Both the position numbers and the translations under genes were made by a program. Source: Enterobacter sp. R4-368 (lineage in GTDB: Bacteria > Pseudomonadota > Gammaproteobacteria > Enterobacterales > Enterobacteriaceae). Taken from it: 64,000 nucleotides of DNA. The notes under the pieces are model-generated. The model saw only the letters and a program-made list of their open reading frames with translations. It had not been told where the DNA came from and made no database searches. Below, piece by piece: positions 48,463 through 60,100 of this stretch (its first letter is position 1; each line of letters starts with the position of its first letter). The stretch covers positions 2,728,001 to 2,792,000 of the forward strand of contig NC_021500.1 of NCBI RefSeq assembly GCF_000410515.1. The letters run 5' to 3'.

Positions 48463-51066
48463 TCACGTCATCGGTTGCTGCACTGCCACATTCCGTTCCG
48501 GACGGCGCGGAATAAATGACACCACCCAGGACACCAGCATGGTGAATGAGCGGAAAATCACTTTGACAGACGGTGGAGCAAATTCCGCGAGGTGGCGATA
48601 GCCGCGGAAACCCAGTTTCAAAATATCCATCAGACTTTCCAGAGGCTTGTCTTCCGGGAAGCTGTCCTGCCACAGCGCCCATGTGTCGGCGCGGGCAAAA
48701 GTACATTGCACAAAATCGATATGCTGTTTGGTCGTCAACGGCATCAGTTGCAGGCCCACTTGATTGCCGTGAACACGCGCCACGGTCGTGGGGAACGCAT
48801 ACTCCTGCTGGCCGCGTTTGAGCAGCAAATTCACTTTTTGCCCTTCAAGCACCTGCGCCTGGCCGTTAATCTTGACGCCAAGCCCGCCGTCGGAGAAATC
48901 ATGCACGGTACAGGAGAAAAGATGCCCGTCTTCTCGGGCAATTACCGCAGGCATCGACATTTCAACGCGGTGCGAACGACGAACCTGTTTACTCTCTACA
49001 GAAACCGCGACCGCGCCGCCAAGGATAACCATGTTGTAGAACACCCACGCGATACTGACGAAGACGGTGAGTATTTCGTTTTCCGGGCCGTAGAAATAAC
49101 GCCAAATCCCCACCAGTACGCCCAACAGGTTGAGCAGCACAAGGTAGATGTAAGGACGTGAAATCACCCAGTCCACATACTCTTCTTCCACCAGGCCGCC
49201 TTTGGCAGTGACGTTAAACTTCCCTTTGTGCGGGTTGAACAGCGCCACCAGCGTGGGCGGCGCGATATACCATGCCAGCACGGTTTCGTAGATCTCGCTC
49301 CAGAAAGAGTGACGATATTTGCCCTGAATCTTCGAGTTGGTCAGGCTGGCGTGAATCATGTGCGGCAGTACGAACAGCGCAATCATCAGCGCTGGCGCGT
49401 AAATGATGTAGGCATGTAGCAGCAAGAACGCCAGCGGCGCGGTAAGGAAGATAAGCCGTGGTACTCCCGATAAGAAATGGAACATGGCGTTGACGTAGCA
49501 CAAACGCTGCGCCAGCTTGAGCCCTTTGCCCGTCAGTGGGTTATCAAGACGGAAAATCTGCACCATGCCGCGCGCCCAGCGAATACGCTGGCCAATATGC
49601 GCAGACAGGCTCTCTGTCGCCAGCCCCGCCGCCTGCGGGATGCGCATATACGCCGACGTATGCCCAAGGCGGTGTAACCGCAGCGAGGTGTGCGCATCTT
49701 CGGTGACGGTTTCAACGGCGATACCGCCAATCTGATCCAGCGGCCCACGGCGGATCACCGCACAAGAACCGCAGAAAAAGGTGGCGTCCCACATATCGTT
49801 GCCATCCTGCACCAGCCCGTAGAACAGCGTGCCTTCGTTCGGGGTTTTACGAAAACGGCCAAGGTTACGTTCAAACGGATCCGGCGAGAAAAAGTGGTGC
49901 GGCGTCTGCATCATCGCCAGCTTTTTCTCTTTTAAGAACCACCCCATGGTCATTTGCAGGAACGAGCGTGTCGGCACATGGTCGCAGTCGAAAATCGACA
50001 CGAACTCGCCTTTCGCGTGTTTCAGCGCGTTATTGATGTTGCCCGCTTTTGCGTGCTCATGGGTGGTTCGCGCGATGTACTCGACGCCGACGCTTTTGGC
50101 GAACTGGCGGAACTCTTCGCGTCCGCCATCATCGAGGATCCAAATCTTCAGTTTGTCTTTCGGCCAGTCGATGCCCAACGAGGCGTAGATGGTGTTTTTC
50201 ACCACATTCAAATCTTCGTTATAGGTCGGTACGAAGATATCGACAGAAGGCCATAGCGACATATCTTTCGGCAGCGGCACCGGCTGGCGATTAAGCGGCC
50301 ACACCACCTGGAAATAGCCAAGCACCAGCACAATCCACGCGTAGGTTTCCGCGAACAGCAGCACCAGGCCGCATACCAGGCTCACCGGATCGTCCCAGTT
50401 CAGCGTCGAAGTGTAGCGCCACCAGATATAGCGGCAGGAAACGGTTAGCGAGAGCACGATCAGCATCAGGGCGGAGAAACGCCCCGGAATTCGGCGTACC
50501 AGCAGCGCCACGCCCCATAGCAGCATCAGGAAAACAAACTGCGAAAGCGGATTAAACGGCTGCGTAATGCACAGAATGGCGAGGATCAGCGAGAACACCA
50601 CAATGACGCCGAGAATAAAGCGGCGCGTACGCGGGCTAATATGCGCCAGCTCTTTTTTATCATCCAGATGACCGGTGCGATGCGTTACGCGCTCCGGCAG
50701 CGTATCCAGCCAGTGATACCAGCGCCCGCGCAGCACGCGCGCCCGGGCGAAACGCTGGCGACGAGGCGATTTTCTGTCACCCCAGGGCAGCATGACCAGC
50801 AACCACAAGGTTTGCAACAGGTAACGCGCCGGATCGAGCGGTCGCGGTTTATCCGGATCAATATGCGGGAACCACAAATGCTGCTGCGCACGGAGTTGCT
50901 GCCAGCGCGGGTGCTCCAGCGGAATAAACACCCATGCGAGGATCGCCCAGAAGCAGCCAGACGCTGCGCTAAACCTGGAAGCGCCGTGTTCACGGTAACG
51001 CTGGTAGCGCTCGCTTAAACGCGCGCTCACCGGCGGGATCAGCAACCAGGCGGAAAGGCGGCTCAT
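48463..51066 (-). CDS. bcsA: BcsA, cellulose synthase catalytic subunit (type II locus)
   Basis: 867 aa. GT2 processive glycosyltransferase with about eight membrane spans. Active-site motifs: VPTYNED, ILDDGGREE, FDCDHVPT (DxD), VTEDAHTSLRLHRLG (TED) and QRIRWARGM (QxxRW). Gating loop FFCGSCAVIRRG is present. C-terminal PilZ domain with KQVRRSHRVEM and DFSDGGLGV binds c-di-GMP. Polymerises UDP-glucose into beta-1,4-glucan. Overlaps bcsQ by 4 bp. Confidence 0.98.
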   Translation of the reverse strand: MSRLSAWLLIPPVSARLSERYQRYREHGASRFSAASGCFWAILAWVFIPLEHPRWQQLRAQQHLWFPHIDPDKPRPLDPARYLLQTLWLLVMLPWGDRKSPRRQRFARARVLRGRWYHWLDTLPERVTHRTGHLDDKKELAHISPRTRRFILGVIVVFSLILAILCITQPFNPLSQFVFLMLLWGVALLVRRIPGRFSALMLIVLSLTVSCRYIWWRYTSTLNWDDPVSLVCGLVLLFAETYAWIVLVLGYFQVVWPLNRQPVPLPKDMSLWPSVDIFVPTYNEDLNVVKNTIYASLGIDWPKDKLKIWILDDGGREEFRQFAKSVGVEYIARTTHEHAKAGNINNALKHAKGEFVSIFDCDHVPTRSFLQMTMGWFLKEKKLAMMQTPHHFFSPDPFERNLGRFRKTPNEGTLFYGLVQDGNDMWDATFFCGSCAVIRRGPLDQIGGIAVETVTEDAHTSLRLHRLGHTSAYMRIPQAAGLATESLSAHIGQRIRWARGMVQIFRLDNPLTGKGLKLAQRLCYVNAMFHFLSGVPRLIFLTAPLAFLLLHAYIIYAPALMIALFVLPHMIHASLTNSKIQGKYRHSFWSEIYETVLAWYIAPPTLVALFNPHKGKFNVTAKGGLVEEEYVDWVISRPYIYLVLLNLLGVLVGIWRYFYGPENEILTVFVSIAWVFYNMVILGGAVAVSVESKQVRRSHRVEMSMPAVIAREDGHLFSCTVHDFSDGGLGVKINGQAQVLEGQKVNLLLKRGQQEYAFPTTVARVHGNQVGLQLMPLTTKQHIDFVQCTFARADTWALWQDSFPEDKPLESLMDILKLGFRGYRHLAEFAPPSVKVIFRSFTMLVSWVVSFIPRRPERNVAVQQPMT

Positions 51067-51827
51067 TGCGGGCTCCCTTCCTGCTCACCGCTTACTTCTT
51101 GCGGCTGCGCACAATGCAACAGGCACCAGTTCGCCAGCGTTAATATCTCTTCCGCCGCCAGCGAATCCGCCCGGTATTCGCCCAACGGCTGTTTCGACGC
51201 CTGAGATTCCGCCATCGCTTCATCGCGGTGGATAAGGGTCGGGAGGATCTGCCGCTGGCTTTGCAGCCATACCTGCCAGAGATCGTCCTGCAACTGGCTG
51301 CCGATGCGCAGATCGTTAAGCAAAATATGCGCGCCAGCAGGTAAAAGCTGCTGGTGCAAGCGGATATGGCAGTTGGTGTCGGGTTTTACTACCGTAAACA
51401 GATGGTCGCACTGCGCCACGAACTGCCGCGTCAGCGGTGAAACGCCGTGCGGGATATCGATTAATACCCACTGATAACTTTGCTGCGTTTTCAGCGCCTG
51501 CAAAATGGTGGTGAGTTGGCTAAGGGGTTCGTGTAATAAATGGAGGTTTTCCCACTCATTTGCCGCCAGATGGCCAAAAGGCAGGAGATCGAGCTGCGAA
51601 GTATAGCGCATGCCGGCATCGCGCCAGTCTTCCCCATCCAGTACCGCGCGCGCCCAGCCGTGGTGATGTTCAAAGTCGACATTAAATGACAGGCGTAAAA
51701 GGTTATCAGGGCAGGCATCAATCACCAGCACCGATTCGCCTAAAATTTGTAATGACCAGGCCAGAGCCGCGGTGATCGATGTTGTACCCACACCACCGCG
51801 AATCCCCTGTAATCCCAAGATGGCCAT
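51063..51827 (-). CDS. bcsQ: BcsQ, MinD-like ATPase (type II locus)
   Basis: 254 aa, intact. ParA/MinD-like fold with a deviant Walker A, GIRGGVGTTSI, in place of KGGxGKT, which is normal for BcsQ; followed by VLVIDACPDN and VLIDIPHGV. With BcsR it regulates and places the E. coli-type synthase at the cell pole. E. coli K-12 carries a broken copy; here no stop interrupts it. Overlaps bcsA by ATGA and lies 12 bp after bcsR. Confidence 0.94.
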   Translation of the reverse strand: MAILGLQGIRGGVGTTSITAALAWSLQILGESVLVIDACPDNLLRLSFNVDFEHHHGWARAVLDGEDWRDAGMRYTSQLDLLPFGHLAANEWENLHLLHEPLSQLTTILQALKTQQSYQWVLIDIPHGVSPLTRQFVAQCDHLFTVVKPDTNCHIRLHQQLLPAGAHILLNDLRIGSQLQDDLWQVWLQSQRQILPTLIHRDEAMAESQASKQPLGEYRADSLAAEEILTLANWCLLHCAQPQEVSGEQEGSPQ

Positions 51828-51839
51828 CCTGGTTATCCC

Positions 51840-52028
51840 TTATTGTTGACGGGCTAATTCTGCCAGCAGCGGCCAGCGCTTAAATGCCGCTGCCAACTGT
51901 TCTCGCTGGGAAATATCGGCGTAATCAATTTCAGGCAATGAAAATGCCTTACTTAACGCCAGAAAATCATTTTGGAATGTATAGCCCAGAGTAGGGTCTG
52001 ACTGCGTTTTAGGTTCATTGTTATGCAT
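51840..52028 (-). CDS. bcsR: BcsR, short regulator of cellulose synthase
   Basis: 62 aa from the ATG at 52028, the E. coli length; an upstream in-frame part to 52079 lacks family likeness. Conserved core SLPEIDYADISQREQLAAAF followed by KRWPLLAELA. It pairs with BcsQ in the Bcs macrocomplex. First gene of the leftward bcs operon, 172 bp from the divergent bcsE. Confidence 0.93.
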   Translation of the reverse strand: MHNNEPKTQSDPTLGYTFQNDFLALSKAFSLPEIDYADISQREQLAAAFKRWPLLAELARQQ

Positions 52029-52200
52029 TCTGGCCCGATCCCTTTGAAAAGAAATACATGTACAGAAGTAGCAGGGCATCGCACCCGAGAAAATTCGTTT
52101 ACATGCTAAATCTGATGTTCTTTAATTTCAATGTTAGGTTTATTTCTCGGCTTTCGCTAGTAAACTGAGATACAGACAATTTTGCATCAAGAGGGACATC

Positions 52201-53760
52201 GTGGAGCCCATATTTTCTATTGGCATTGAGTCATTATGGGACGAATTGCGTCATATGCCCGCGGGCGGCGTTTGGTGGGTAAATACCGATCGTCAACAAG
52301 ATGCAATAAGTCTCATAAATCAAACCCTTGCAGCCCAGAACAAAGACGCACAGGTGGCGGCAATCGGTATGGGTCAGGACTTGCGGAATATCATTAAATT
52401 AGATAAAGAGTATGGTCCTGACAAAATCAGAATTTTCACAATGCCGAATCAGAATAATAGTCTATACTTTTTCACCCGCGATTTACTTTGTTCATTTGAA
52501 CCTGAAAACTATTTACTGATTCTGCTGGGGGAAAATAATGCCTGGCAGAATATATCGGTGCCTGATTTACAACAATGGTTAGAAAGAACTCATGCCTGGG
52601 CGAAATATCATAAATGCTCCTTACTGGTTATTAATCCTGGCAGTAATAACGACAAACAATCATCCATTTTAATGAGTGAATACCGTTCGTTGTTTGGGCT
52701 GGCGAGTTTACGCTACCGCAACGATATGTATCTTTATGATGTTGCCTGGTGGTGCAATGAAAAGGGCATTAGCGCGCGCCAGCAATTAGTGCTTAATCAT
52801 CATCAAGGTCGCTGGCAGCTCGCGCAGCAAGAAGAAACGTCGGTGCAACCCCGCAGCGATGAGAAACGCATATTAAGTAATGTCGCCGTGCTGGAAGGCG
52901 CACCGCCGCTGTCGGAACACTGGACCTTATTTGATACCAACGAAGCGTTATTCGAAGAAGCGCGCTCCAGTCAGGCGGCGACGTTGATTTTCACCCTTGC
53001 GCGAAACAATCAAATCGACAACATCGCACGCCAGGTGCACACGCTGCGCCGCCAGCGCGGCAGCGGGCTGAAAATTATTGTCCGTGAAACCCAGGCCAGC
53101 CTGCGTGCTACCGACGAACGCTTATTGCTCGGCTGTGGCGCCAATATGGTGATCCCGTGGAACGCCCCTCTTTCCCGTTGTCTGACGCTGATTGAAAGCG
53201 TGCAGGGCCAGCAATTTAACCGTCTGGTGCCGGAAGATATCACCACATTACTGTCCATGACTCAGCCACTAAAACTGCGTGGTTTTCAGCCGTGGAACGT
53301 GTTCTGCGACGCCGTCGGGAATATGGTTAATAACCCGCTGTTGCCCGCCGATGGCAAAGGGGTGCTGGTCGCGCTGCGCCCGGTGCCAGGCATCCGCGTT
53401 GAACAAGCGCTAACGCTGTGCCGCCCAAACCGCGTGGGCGATATTGTCAGCCTTAGCGATAATCGTCTGGTGCTGTTTTTGTCGTTCTGCCGGGTTAACG
53501 ATCTCGACACGGCGCTGAACCACATTTTCCCGCTGCCAACGGCAGATATTTTTTCTAATCGCGTGGTGTGGTTTGAAGATAACCAGATTGCCGCAGAGCT
53601 GGTGCAAATGCGCACGCTGTCACCGGATAAATGGGCGAAACCGCTGCCTGTCACCGCCACAGAGAAGAAAATCATTAACGCTGAGCACGACGGCACAAGC
53701 TGGCGTCGGATCCCGGAACCGTTGCGGTTATTCAGTAAAGCCACGGAGCACACATCATGA
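52201..53760 (+). CDS. bcsE: BcsE, c-di-GMP-binding cellulose regulator
   Basis: 519 aa. GTG start at 52201 with AAGAGGG upstream; the codon aligned with the E. coli Met1 (four codons earlier) is AAG here. C-terminal GIL domain with the I-site-like RxGD motif, NRVGDIVSL, Arg411-Gly413-Asp414, which binds c-di-GMP. The N-terminal part is a degenerate P-loop-like module ([19 protein letters not shown] region, about residues 17-35). Needed for full cellulose output in E. coli and Salmonella. Overlaps bcsF by ATGA. Confidence 0.96.
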   Translation: MEPIFSIGIESLWDELRHMPAGGVWWVNTDRQQDAISLINQTLAAQNKDAQVAAIGMGQDLRNIIKLDKEYGPDKIRIFTMPNQNNSLYFFTRDLLCSFEPENYLLILLGENNAWQNISVPDLQQWLERTHAWAKYHKCSLLVINPGSNNDKQSSILMSEYRSLFGLASLRYRNDMYLYDVAWWCNEKGISARQQLVLNHHQGRWQLAQQEETSVQPRSDEKRILSNVAVLEGAPPLSEHWTLFDTNEALFEEARSSQAATLIFTLARNNQIDNIARQVHTLRRQRGSGLKIIVRETQASLRATDERLLLGCGANMVIPWNAPLSRCLTLIESVQGQQFNRLVPEDITTLLSMTQPLKLRGFQPWNVFCDAVGNMVNNPLLPADGKGVLVALRPVPGIRVEQALTLCRPNRVGDIVSLSDNRLVLFLSFCRVNDLDTALNHIFPLPTADIFSNRVVWFEDNQIAAELVQMRTLSPDKWAKPLPVTATEKKIINAEHDGTSWRRIPEPLRLFSKATEHTS

Positions 53761-53954
53761 TGTCAGTCAGCGATATTATTCAGCTGGTGGTGCTTTGCGC
53801 CCTGATCTTTTTCCCGCTGGGTTACCTTACACGCCACTGGATACGCCCTATCCGCAGCGCGTTGCGCATACTGTTTACCAAACCACGCTATGTAAAACCG
53901 GCAGGCGTGCTGCGCCGGGAATCGTTCGTCAAGGCAGACCGAAAACATGACTAA
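53757..53954 (+). CDS. bcsF: BcsF, small membrane protein of cellulose locus
   Basis: 65 aa. One membrane span ([18 protein letters not shown]) followed by a basic cytosolic tail with [15 protein letters not shown]. It recruits and stabilises BcsG and links it to BcsE. Overlaps bcsE by 4 bp and bcsG by 8 bp, so the three are translated together. Confidence 0.93.
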   Translation: MMSVSDIIQLVVLCALIFFPLGYLTRHWIRPIRSALRILFTKPRYVKPAGVLRRESFVKADRKHD

Positions 53955-55626
53955 TCATACTATGACCACTTCAACGCCTTCGCCATTGTGGCAATACTGG
54001 CGCGGCCTTTCCGGCTGGAATTTCTATTTTCTGGTGAAATTCGGTCTGTTGTGGGCTGGCTACCTTAACTTTCACCCGCTGTTGAATCTGGTGTTTATGG
54101 CTTTTCTGCTGATGCCGCTGCCGCGCGTCCGCCTGCATCGTTTACGTCACTGGATTGCCATTCCCATCGGGTTCGGTCTGTTCTGGCACGACACCTGGCT
54201 GCCGGGTCTTGAAAGTATGATGAGCCAGGGCTCGCAGGTCGCGGGCTTCAGCGCCGATTACCTGTGGGATCTGGTGACGCGTTTTATCAACTGGCAGATG
54301 ATTGGCGCGATTTTCGTGATGCTGATTGCCTGGCTGTTCTTGTCGCAATGGATCCGCGTCACCGTGTTTGTCGTCGCGATTATGATCTGGTTAAACGTGC
54401 TGACGTTGACCGGGCCGGCGTTTACTCTGTGGCCCGCCGGCCAACCGACCACGACCGTCACCACCACTGGCGGTTCGGCGGCGGCAACGGTCGCAGCAAC
54501 GGGCGATACGCCGGTGGTTGGCGATATTCCCGCGCAAACCGCGCCGCCGACCTCCGAGAATCTGAATGCGTGGCTGGCAAGTTTCTACGCCGCCGAGGAG
54601 AAGCGCCAGAGCACCTTCCCGGCGCAGCTTCCGGCCGACGCACAACCGTTCGATCTGCTGTTCATTAACATCTGTTCCCTCTCATGGGCTGATATTGAAG
54701 CGGCCGGTCTGGCCTCGCACCCGCTGTGGTCGCACTTTGATATTGAGTTCAAAAACTTCAACTCGGCGACCGCCTACAGCGGCCCGGCGGCGATTCGCCT
54801 GCTGCGCGCCAGCTGCGGCCAGCCGTCGCATAAAAACCTCTACCAGCAGGCCAATACGCAGTGCTATCTGTTTGATAACCTGTCGAAACTTGGCTTCAGC
54901 CAGCAGTTGATGATGGACCATAACGGTGAGTTCGGCGGTTTCCTCAAAGAAGTGCGCGACAACGGCGGCATGCAGGCGCCGTTGATGAACCAGGCGGGTC
55001 TGCCGCCGGTGCTGCTCTCTTTTGACGGCTCGCCGATTTATGACGACACGGCGGTGCTGAACCGCTGGATGGAGTCCGACAGCTTTAAACAGGGCCAGCG
55101 CACCGCGACTTTCTACAACCTGTTGCCGCTGCACGATGGCAACCACTATCCGGGCGATCGCAAAACCGCCGATTACAAACTGCGCGCGCAAAAGTTGTTT
55201 GATGAGCTGGATGCGTTCTTCACGCAACTGGATAAATCCGGGCGCAAAGTGATGGTGGTGCTGGTGCCGGAACACGGCGCGGCGCTACAGGGCGATAAAA
55301 TGCAGGTTTCCGGCCTGCGCGATATCCCAAGCCCGTCGATTACCAACGTGCCGACGGCGATTAAATTCTTTGGTATGAAATCACCGCATCAGGGCGCGCC
55401 GATAACCATTACGCAGCCGAGCAGTTTCCTCGCTATCTCCGAGATTGTTACCCGCGTGCTGGATGGCAAAATTTTTACCGAGGACAACGTCAACTGGCAG
55501 CAACTGACCAGTAATCTGCCGCAAACCGCGCCGGTGTCCGAAAACGCCAACGCCATTGTGTTGCAGTACCAGAATAAGCCGTATGTTCGCCTGAACGGCG
55601 GTGACTGGGTGCCCTACCCGCAGTGA
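53947..55626 (+). CDS. bcsG: BcsG, cellulose phosphoethanolamine transferase
   Basis: 559 aa, same as E. coli. N-terminal half with about five membrane spans (to about residue 160), a Thr/Ala-rich linker ([18 protein letters not shown]), then a periplasmic alkaline-phosphatase-like domain. Zinc ligand Cys243 (INICSLSW) and nucleophile Ser278 ([10 protein letters not shown]) fall at E. coli positions; PEHG holds a further metal His. Transfers phosphoethanolamine from phosphatidylethanolamine to cellulose. Last gene of bcsEFG, convergent with the second bcs locus. Confidence 0.97.
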   Translation: MTNHTMTTSTPSPLWQYWRGLSGWNFYFLVKFGLLWAGYLNFHPLLNLVFMAFLLMPLPRVRLHRLRHWIAIPIGFGLFWHDTWLPGLESMMSQGSQVAGFSADYLWDLVTRFINWQMIGAIFVMLIAWLFLSQWIRVTVFVVAIMIWLNVLTLTGPAFTLWPAGQPTTTVTTTGGSAAATVAATGDTPVVGDIPAQTAPPTSENLNAWLASFYAAEEKRQSTFPAQLPADAQPFDLLFINICSLSWADIEAAGLASHPLWSHFDIEFKNFNSATAYSGPAAIRLLRASCGQPSHKNLYQQANTQCYLFDNLSKLGFSQQLMMDHNGEFGGFLKEVRDNGGMQAPLMNQAGLPPVLLSFDGSPIYDDTAVLNRWMESDSFKQGQRTATFYNLLPLHDGNHYPGDRKTADYKLRAQKLFDELDAFFTQLDKSGRKVMVVLVPEHGAALQGDKMQVSGLRDIPSPSITNVPTAIKFFGMKSPHQGAPITITQPSSFLAISEIVTRVLDGKIFTEDNVNWQQLTSNLPQTAPVSENANAIVLQYQNKPYVRLNGGDWVPYPQ

Positions 55627-55634
55627 TCCTGCAC

Positions 55635-55658
55635 ACCTCTCCCCTGGCGGGGAGAGGT
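55635..55658. terminator. Hairpin between bcsG and second bcs locus
   Basis: Perfect 10-bp stem ACCTCTCCCC / GGGGAGAGGT with a 4-nt loop at the convergent junction. Symmetric, without a long T run; likely ends transcripts from both sides. Core shared with the hairpins at 31943 and 36048. Confidence 0.7.
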
Positions 55659-55665
55659 TATCGAT

Positions 55666-56673
55666 TTAGCGCTGCTGCGCCAGCCAGACCAGCATTTTCA
55701 GGCTGGCGGAGTAGTAATCATCCTGCGCGGTGATCTGCGGTTGTGCAGGCGTTACACCCAACGTTAAATCCCGCACCGCCAGTAAACCGTCATTCATGTT
55801 GTACGGCGCGTTATCGTTGGTCGCCACATCCACCCATGCGGGAGTCTGGCTGCGGCTAAAACCCTGCCACCAGTTGCGCCACGGCGTTAACAGCGCGCTG
55901 TGCGGATCCTGCCAGCTCACATACAGCGGAATACGGATCGCGTCGTAGCTCATGCGCGGCGGCCACTCTTTCGCCGGATTCAGTTTGCCGTCCGCCGAAA
56001 GTGAAACCCAGTCCGTCGGTAAGCGCGCTTTGCCAAACGTCATGTTGCCAAGCAGTGTTTGCCCGTCTTTGATCAAATCGCGCCACACCACCTGATGGCT
56101 GCGCTCAGCGAAAGCCTGCCACGCCGGGAAAATAAAGTAGGACGGATTCAGGTTCAAATAGGTGTTGAGGTTAAAACCGTTAGCACCCGGCAACATCACG
56201 CGGTAACCCGCAAAACTCACCACCGTATGTTTGAGCACCGCCTGGGTTATCGCATCGGACGCGGCAAGGTACGCGGCGTTATTCCAGCGCTCCCCGGCTT
56301 TCAGCAGCGCCCAGGCGATCAGCACATCGCCGTCGGTAGCGTCGTTTTTATCGGCGATGGGATCGGCTTCCACCGGGTTATAACGCCAGTAAAACAGGCC
56401 ATTGGCTTTGTTCTTCAGCGTTTTATTGGTCCAGTTCCACATGCTGTCAAAGGCCGCTTTATCATTGTTGGCGACCGCCATTAGCATGGCGAACCCCTGG
56501 CCTTCGGTGTGGGAGACGTTTTTGTTGCCGGTATCGACAATGCGACCATCCGGCATCAAAAAACGCGCTTTATAACTCTCCCAGGCGCCAGCGGCCTGGG
56601 AAACGGATGCAAATAGCAGACTCACCATCACCACCATTGCGGTGAAAACGCGCTTTAACATGGGCAAACTCAC
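55666..56673 (-). CDS. bcsZ: GH8 endoglucanase of type I cellulose locus (second BcsZ)
   Basis: 335 aa from a GTG at 56673 whose GTGA overlaps the bcsD stop; an ATG at 56661 is the alternative start. Signal peptide (VFTAMVVMVSLLFASVSQA). GH8 residues: general acid Glu57 in SHTEGQGFAMLM and the base Asp in RMSYDAIRIPLYV, plus ATDGDVLIAWALL. Only distantly like the first BcsZ, and closer in layout to the CMCax-type enzymes that accompany bcsABCD operons. Probably trims or sorts glucan in the periplasm. Last gene of the operon. Confidence 0.92.
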   Translation of the reverse strand: MSLPMLKRVFTAMVVMVSLLFASVSQAAGAWESYKARFLMPDGRIVDTGNKNVSHTEGQGFAMLMAVANNDKAAFDSMWNWTNKTLKNKANGLFYWRYNPVEADPIADKNDATDGDVLIAWALLKAGERWNNAAYLAASDAITQAVLKHTVVSFAGYRVMLPGANGFNLNTYLNLNPSYFIFPAWQAFAERSHQVVWRDLIKDGQTLLGNMTFGKARLPTDWVSLSADGKLNPAKEWPPRMSYDAIRIPLYVSWQDPHSALLTPWRNWWQGFSRSQTPAWVDVATNDNAPYNMNDGLLAVRDLTLGVTPAQPQITAQDDYYSASLKMLVWLAQQR

Positions 56674-57149
56674 TGTGGGTTAGCGTAACGGAAAAGAACA
56701 TCCGCCACAGAATAGAGCCTTTCGCGGGTAAACACGAGGCTCGCCTCACCGCCCTGGTTTCGCAGCCAGCGCGAATAAAGCCCTTCAAGAATGGCGCAAA
56801 ACGCATAGCACCAGCGGGTCTGGTAGGCCTCTTCACGCGCCACCGGCAGCGCCTGGTGGCGAAACGCCATGCCGTGCTCAGTGGTTTCGATATCAATAAA
56901 CCCCCAGTTGAACACCGCCAGTTGCGCATTAATGTTCGCTTCCAGCTCGCCGACCGTCGATGAGGCCGGAAGCGGTACACGGTCCGCTAATGCTTCGCCC
57001 ATCTGGCGCAGGAACGGCAGGCTTTCCGCTTCGCCGACGTTTCGCACCATGCCGTCAATCATCACGCTCAGCAAATCAAACCAGCCCGGCGGCGTTTGCT
57101 GTTGCTGGAAATAGCCAAGCAGCAGCGTGTTAGCAGTGTTGGTTGTCAT
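56670..57149 (-). CDS. bcsD: BcsD, cellulose crystallisation subunit
   Basis: 159 aa. Matches the BcsD (AxCeSD) family: helical opening (LLGYFQQQQTPPGWFDLLSV), FLRQMGEALADRVPLP, the conserved ANINAQLAVFNWGFIDIE and RWCYAFCAILEGLY. In Komagataeibacter, BcsD forms an octameric ring in the periplasm through which glucan chains pass, raising crystallinity. No signal peptide is seen, as is usual for this family. Its ATG shares one base with the bcsC stop (TAATG). Presence of this gene defines the locus as type I; the first bcs locus lacks it. Confidence 0.9.
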   Translation of the reverse strand: MTTNTANTLLLGYFQQQQTPPGWFDLLSVMIDGMVRNVGEAESLPFLRQMGEALADRVPLPASSTVGELEANINAQLAVFNWGFIDIETTEHGMAFRHQALPVAREEAYQTRWCYAFCAILEGLYSRWLRNQGGEASLVFTRERLYSVADVLFRYANPQ

Positions 57150-60100
57150 TATTTATCCCCCAGCATGTACCGGAGCCAAATCCCGGCAGTGCTTTCGTTG
57201 TAACTGCCGAAGGTGTCATAACCGACTTTTCCACCTACCGACATGTTTTTATTCACGTTGTAATCGAGCCCGGCATGGAAGTTATAGCCAATGCCATTCT
57301 GCGAACCGCCCTGGTACTGCGCCTCTTTCACAAAGCCCATATCGGCGAGCTGTTGCAACATCTTCTGCGCTTCCGGTTCTGTCGGGAAATAATTGCTCTT
57401 GTCCTGCGTGTAGGACTGGTAGCCCACCGCGCCGCCAATACTGAGTTTCCAGTTATCAATTTTCTGCGACAGATCAACCGGCAGCGACACGCTCACGTAG
57501 TTCTGCGGGCTGAAGTAACCGCCCTGGCCGTAAGTGAAGTAACTGAGGTTTTTCGAGTAGTTCATCCAGCCAACGTTCAGCCCCGTCTGTAACTGGCGGA
57601 AATCGTCGTGCCACGGACGCAGATAAACCCCGGCATTGGCGTTCACGCTGGTGTTGCTCGCCACATCTTTGCCGAGATAGCTGTATCCGCCGCCGCCAAT
57701 GTAGAACCCCGCGTCGCCGTCGTCGTAGCTCAGTTGCACGCTGCCGCCGTTCTTGGTGACCTGCCCCCAGCGCTCGCCGGAGTAAGCGTCCCGCAGCCCA
57801 ACGTAAGACAGCAAACTGTCGGTCACCGCGCGACGCTCGCCGGTAAGGATAAGCGTCAGGTAATTGGTCAGTTTCGGCGACCATTTCACGCCGCCGACCA
57901 GCGAGGTTAAATCCTGCCCCAGCGGCGTGCTGCCGATATCCAGCTTATAGCTGTCGCCGCTCAGCGCCATATTCAGCTCCACGCCGCTGGCGTTTTGCGA
58001 ATCGGTGGAAGACTTAATCGGATCGCTATAGTTGGCCTTATAGTTTGATGCGCTCAAACTCTGCAAACGGCTCGATGACAGCAGCGAAGTGAGATTGTCG
58101 TAACCCGTTTCGGTAAACGGCGACAATTTGCTGGCATCGGCATAACCGGCGAGATCGGTAAATTTATCGCTGCCGTCGGTTGCCGTGGATTGATTGGCGT
58201 TTTTAATCGAGGCCGCAATGTTACTCACGCCATTCGCCAGCGGGTTCGCGCCATAACGCCGCCATGAATCGCCTGAAGCGCTGCCGGAACTGAGCGAAAC
58301 CGGCGTCGCGGTAAATTCAAAGCGTGCATCGCCAAACGGCGAACTGGACCAGGTGAGCGGCGCTTTGGCTTCCGTCAGCTTGCTGGTGCCGTTTTCCCCG
58401 TCGCGGCCACGAATTTCCACGCCACCCTGCAACCACATGCCGGTTTTCTCGTTCATCTGCTGCATCATGTCGTCGACCTGGCGCAGTGTGCGCGTTTGCG
58501 CCGTTTCGACTGGCAGATCGGTACGCGTGGTGCCCGGCAAATTACTGCCCGGTTCGTGTGCCACCTGCGCAACTTGCCACGGCAGCGTTTGGCCATACAG
58601 CGACTGCGGCGCTGCGCTTTTACTGGTGGTGGTAAACGGATTATCCGCCAGCAACACACCGCCGATTGTCGGTGTTGCCGCGCTGTTGTTCGACTCCAGC
58701 CCCACCAGCTTACCGCGCGCGCTGCGCAGATAGGTCATCGCCTGCTGATGATTGCCTTTCGCCTCTTCCAGCCGCGCCAGCAGCAACAAGCGATCCGGTG
58801 AATTATTACTGCGCAGGCCGCTGGCTAAGGTTTGCGCCTTGTCGACGTTATTTTCCGCCAGCGCGACATCAATCGCCCCGACGCGCGCCGCCTGATCCTC
58901 GCTGTCGCGCGTCATCAGGTAGTCATACAGCACGCCCGCTTCTTTGTTCATCTTGCCGGACTGATACAAACGCCCCATCGCGAACATCAAATCCGTGTTC
59001 TGCGGGTCGTTTTGCAACGCGCGGATCAGCTTGTCATACGCGGCGGCATAATTGCCCTGCTCACGCAGTTGATCCGCTTCGTTGATTACATAACCATTCC
59101 GCACCCCGGCAAGCTGGGCTGGCGTGCTGCGCGCCTGCACGTCCGGGCGGGAAACAAAGGCCTGCGCCTCCTGGTTAAGCCCCGCCTGGTTCAGCACCGC
59201 AACCTGATCGGCATAATCGCCGATGTTGCCCTGCACGCCCTGTTTCATACTTTCACGCACCAGCGCGACGGCGGTGGTGGTATCGCCCGTCTGCGCCAGC
59301 ATTCGCGCCAGTTTCCCGGCATCGACCGGGCTTTTCGGCGGTGTGGCCGCCAGCGCTTTCAGGGTATTGGATGCCGCCGTCATATTGCCCTGAGCGAGGT
59401 AGCGCTCAGCGGTCGCCATTTGCAGGTTGTAATTAACCCGCTGCGCCAGGTCGCGCATCTGGCCGTTCTGGCTGGCAGGCGAAATACGTGACAGCAGCGA
59501 ACTGGCCTGTTGCCAGCCGCCATTTTCACTGGCGAACAGCGCGGCTGCATACAGTGAACTGGCTCCGGCTCGTGGATTTTGCGCGGGCAGCATCACGTTC
59601 GCGGCTTCATTTTCCTGACCCGCTTGTTGCAGCAAACGCGCCAAATCAAGGCGCAACCACGGATCATCCGGCAGACGCGCCACGCCCTGGCGCAGCACGG
59701 CAATGGCCTGCGACGTATTTCCGCTGGCTGCCAGTTGTTGCGCCTGCCGACGCAGCGGGTCGCCAGGCGTCCCCGTCACCACGCGCGGTTGCAGTTTTTC
59801 CTGCAAACTCGCCGGTAACGTGCGCAGCAGGCTTTGCGCTTCTGCCGCTTTGTTTTGATCGCGCAGCACGTAGTAGAGATTTTCCCGCGCCGGGGCATTC
59901 TGCGGCTGCTCGTTGAGGATCTCGCGCAGCGCTTGTTCCGCCTGCGGGTAATCTTTGTTCTGGCGCAGCACATCGGCGCGGAACAGCCTGGCGGCGGTGC
60001 CGCGCTCACCGCTCTGCTGCGCCAGCGGCGCGGAAAGTGCCAGCGCCTGGCTGACATTGCCCGTTTTTAACGCTTGCTGCGCCTGCGCCAGTTGACCATA